From a bacterium (lineage in GTDB: Bacteria; UBA9089; JASEIO01), in the NCBI GenBank assembly GCA_030017475.1, contig JASEIO010000017.1, positions 1 to 25,303 of the forward strand: a stretch of 25,303 nt of DNA. Direction: 5' to 3'. A program made the translations under genes and the position numbers. A model generated the notes under the pieces. That model had not been told where the DNA came from, searched no databases, and saw only the letters and a list, made by a program, of their open reading frames with translations. Positions 24,246 to 25,303 of the stretch are shown here, in pieces (position 1 is the stretch's first letter; every line of letters begins with the position of its first letter).

Positions 24246-25303
24246 CTTTCCTCCCTGTCTAAGTAATCCTTATATTCCTCTATTATATAGGAAAGGGGTG
24301 GTGCCTTAAAAAGATGAAGACTTGTGCATTCAATTGTAGTTGCTTTATACATATTAGAGATGATCTCCTTAAGCCGAGGATCAAGTTTTGGAGGGGAAGA
24401 TTTACATAGTGACTTCCAATCCTTTATCCCTTTTGCCTTTGCCTCATCTTTTGCCACTAAAAGATGAGTATACCACTCTGTTTTCTTATAGTATTGTCTT
24501 GCAACTTCTTTACTAACATGTAGATCCTTGAAAGTAAACCTGCATTCATCAAGCGTTCCGATAACATCCACAACCATCAATTCCCTTTTTGGATCAAATG
24601 CTATTTCAATCTTGCCATCTTCATTTTTCAGACAGGCTTTTGCTGCAATCTCTGTAATTAAATCATTTACAAGATTTAACCTTTCTTTTATCTCTCGAAG
24701 CTCAGAATCATTTAGACAAATTAGCTTTTTTGCCTCTTGCCATGAGAGATATCGATCTTGTGGTTCAAGTTTAGTTGATATATCAAAGATTGGCTCTTCT
24801 AAATCTTCTCCTTCTTTAGGTATGCGATCTAATCCTAAACCGGAAAGGCTTATCTCTTCATTTTTCAATCTTTTGAATATACTTGAACCTTGTGGTAAGC
24901 TATTTCTATAAATGATCTCCAAAGGTATCAAGAAATTTGTTAGGTGAGCCTTATATACACTATAATAATCATACCTCACTCCATCAGGCCTTTGGAAGAC
25001 TTTTGGATGGATTACTCTTACTAAATCTATCTCCATTATATTGGTTGGTTCTTGAAGTTCATCTGTCTTAACGAGACGACCGTCTTGGGTTACAACTCCC
25101 CTATAATGGGTCCGAACTCCTCTCCTTTCCAGTTCTTCAAAACAATAGGCACCCATTATACAGAGGCATGCACCTTTCCATTCAATATGATCTGGCATCT
25201 CCCCCCAGTCAAAGACAGAATAACGGTCTGAGAAGTGGAACCTACCAATCCCCATCTTTTCTTTGGTTGGTGGCTCTGTGACCTCCAAATCCTTTACACT
25301 CCC
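24230..25303 (-). CDS. purC: SAICAR synthetase (phosphoribosylaminoimidazole-succinocarboxamide synthase), 5' end cut by window
   Basis: Joins aspartate to CAIR with ATP, the step between PurE and PurB. 357 residues are visible. The frame begins at the window edge with GSVKDLEV, the usual N-terminus after the initiator Met, so the ATG probably lies in the next three bases outside. A TTG at 25288 opens a shorter frame but would cut this conserved start. Motifs are FSDRYSVFDWGEMPD (the ATP/CAIR-side segment, SDRxSxFD in the short form), PLEIIYRNSLPQGSS and VIGTLDECRF (equivalent to the E-x-x-TPDSSRF region). It is longer than the E. coli enzyme (about 237 residues) and resembles the long form I associate with archaea and some bacteria. 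It overlaps purB. Confidence 0.9.
   Translation of the reverse strand, partial: GSVKDLEVTEPPTKEKMGIGRFHFSDRYSVFDWGEMPDHIEWKGACLCIMGAYCFEELERRGVRTHYRGVVTQDGRLVKTDELQEPTNIMEIDLVRVIHPKVFQRPDGVRYDYYSVYKAHLTNFLIPLEIIYRNSLPQGSSIFKRLKNEEISLSGLGLDRIPKEGEDLEEPIFDISTKLEPQDRYLSWQEAKKLICLNDSELREIKERLNLVNDLITEIAAKACLKNEDGKIEIAFDPKRELMVVDVIGTLDECRFTFKDLHVSKEVARQYYKKTEWYTHLLVAKDEAKAKGIKDWKSLCKSSPPKLDPRLKEIISNMYKATTIECTSLHLFKAPPLSYIIEEYKDYLDREERWQKI

Overview
The window looks like chromosomal DNA from an AT-rich bacterium with an outer membrane, probably anaerobic. The envelope evidence is a very large exported protein whose N-terminal half resembles SprA (Sov), the translocon of the type IX secretion system (T9SS), and which ends in a beta-barrel-like C-terminus with a final Phe. 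The metabolic evidence is a four-subunit pyruvate:ferredoxin oxidoreductase, two AMP-forming acetyl-CoA synthetases, a glutamate dehydrogenase and a LarB-type nickel-pincer cofactor gene. I see no rRNA, tRNA, CRISPR array, phage gene or intact transposon. A species cannot be named. A member of the FCB group or a deep-branching candidate phylum is an inference, resting mainly on the SprA-like gene.

Layout. Positions 1-2377 (minus strand) hold acetyl-CoA synthetase 1, followed downstream by a shortened remnant of a SatP-type acetate transporter. At 2611-3023 there is an orphan Flp-type pilin gene (minus) with its own promoter, long leader and terminator. Its promoter stands back-to-back with that of the RNase Z gene (plus, 3095-4018). 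Era (4051-4944) and acetyl-CoA synthetase 2 (5025-7016) follow on the minus strand. Next comes a minus-strand run in the order sbcD (12772-11513), glutamate dehydrogenase (11413-10142) and sbcC (10155-7210), so a metabolic gene sits between the two subunits of the SbcCD nuclease. On the plus strand, 13016-17372 is one operon-like run: porG-porD-porA-porB-purE-larB. It is followed by the 1747-residue SprA-like gene (17576-22819). Two further purine genes, purB and purC (minus strand, overlapping), close the window. The purC start codon appears to lie just outside it.

How the genes fit together. The two Acs enzymes, the transporter remnant and PorGDAB all centre on acetate, acetyl-CoA and pyruvate. 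Glutamate dehydrogenase links 2-oxoglutarate to nitrogen. PurE, PurC and PurB are consecutive steps of purine synthesis, although they are split between two strands. LarB shares the PurE fold and lies directly behind purE.

The least expected structure is outside the genes. Two unrelated intergenic sequences each occur twice. A 58-60 bp element lies upstream of both acetyl-CoA synthetase 2 and glutamate dehydrogenase and covers the putative -35 region. A different element of about 52-56 bp lies upstream of both acetyl-CoA synthetase 1 and the SprA-like gene. Both pairs are in the same orientation relative to the downstream gene, so they are candidates for shared regulatory elements or small dispersed repeats.
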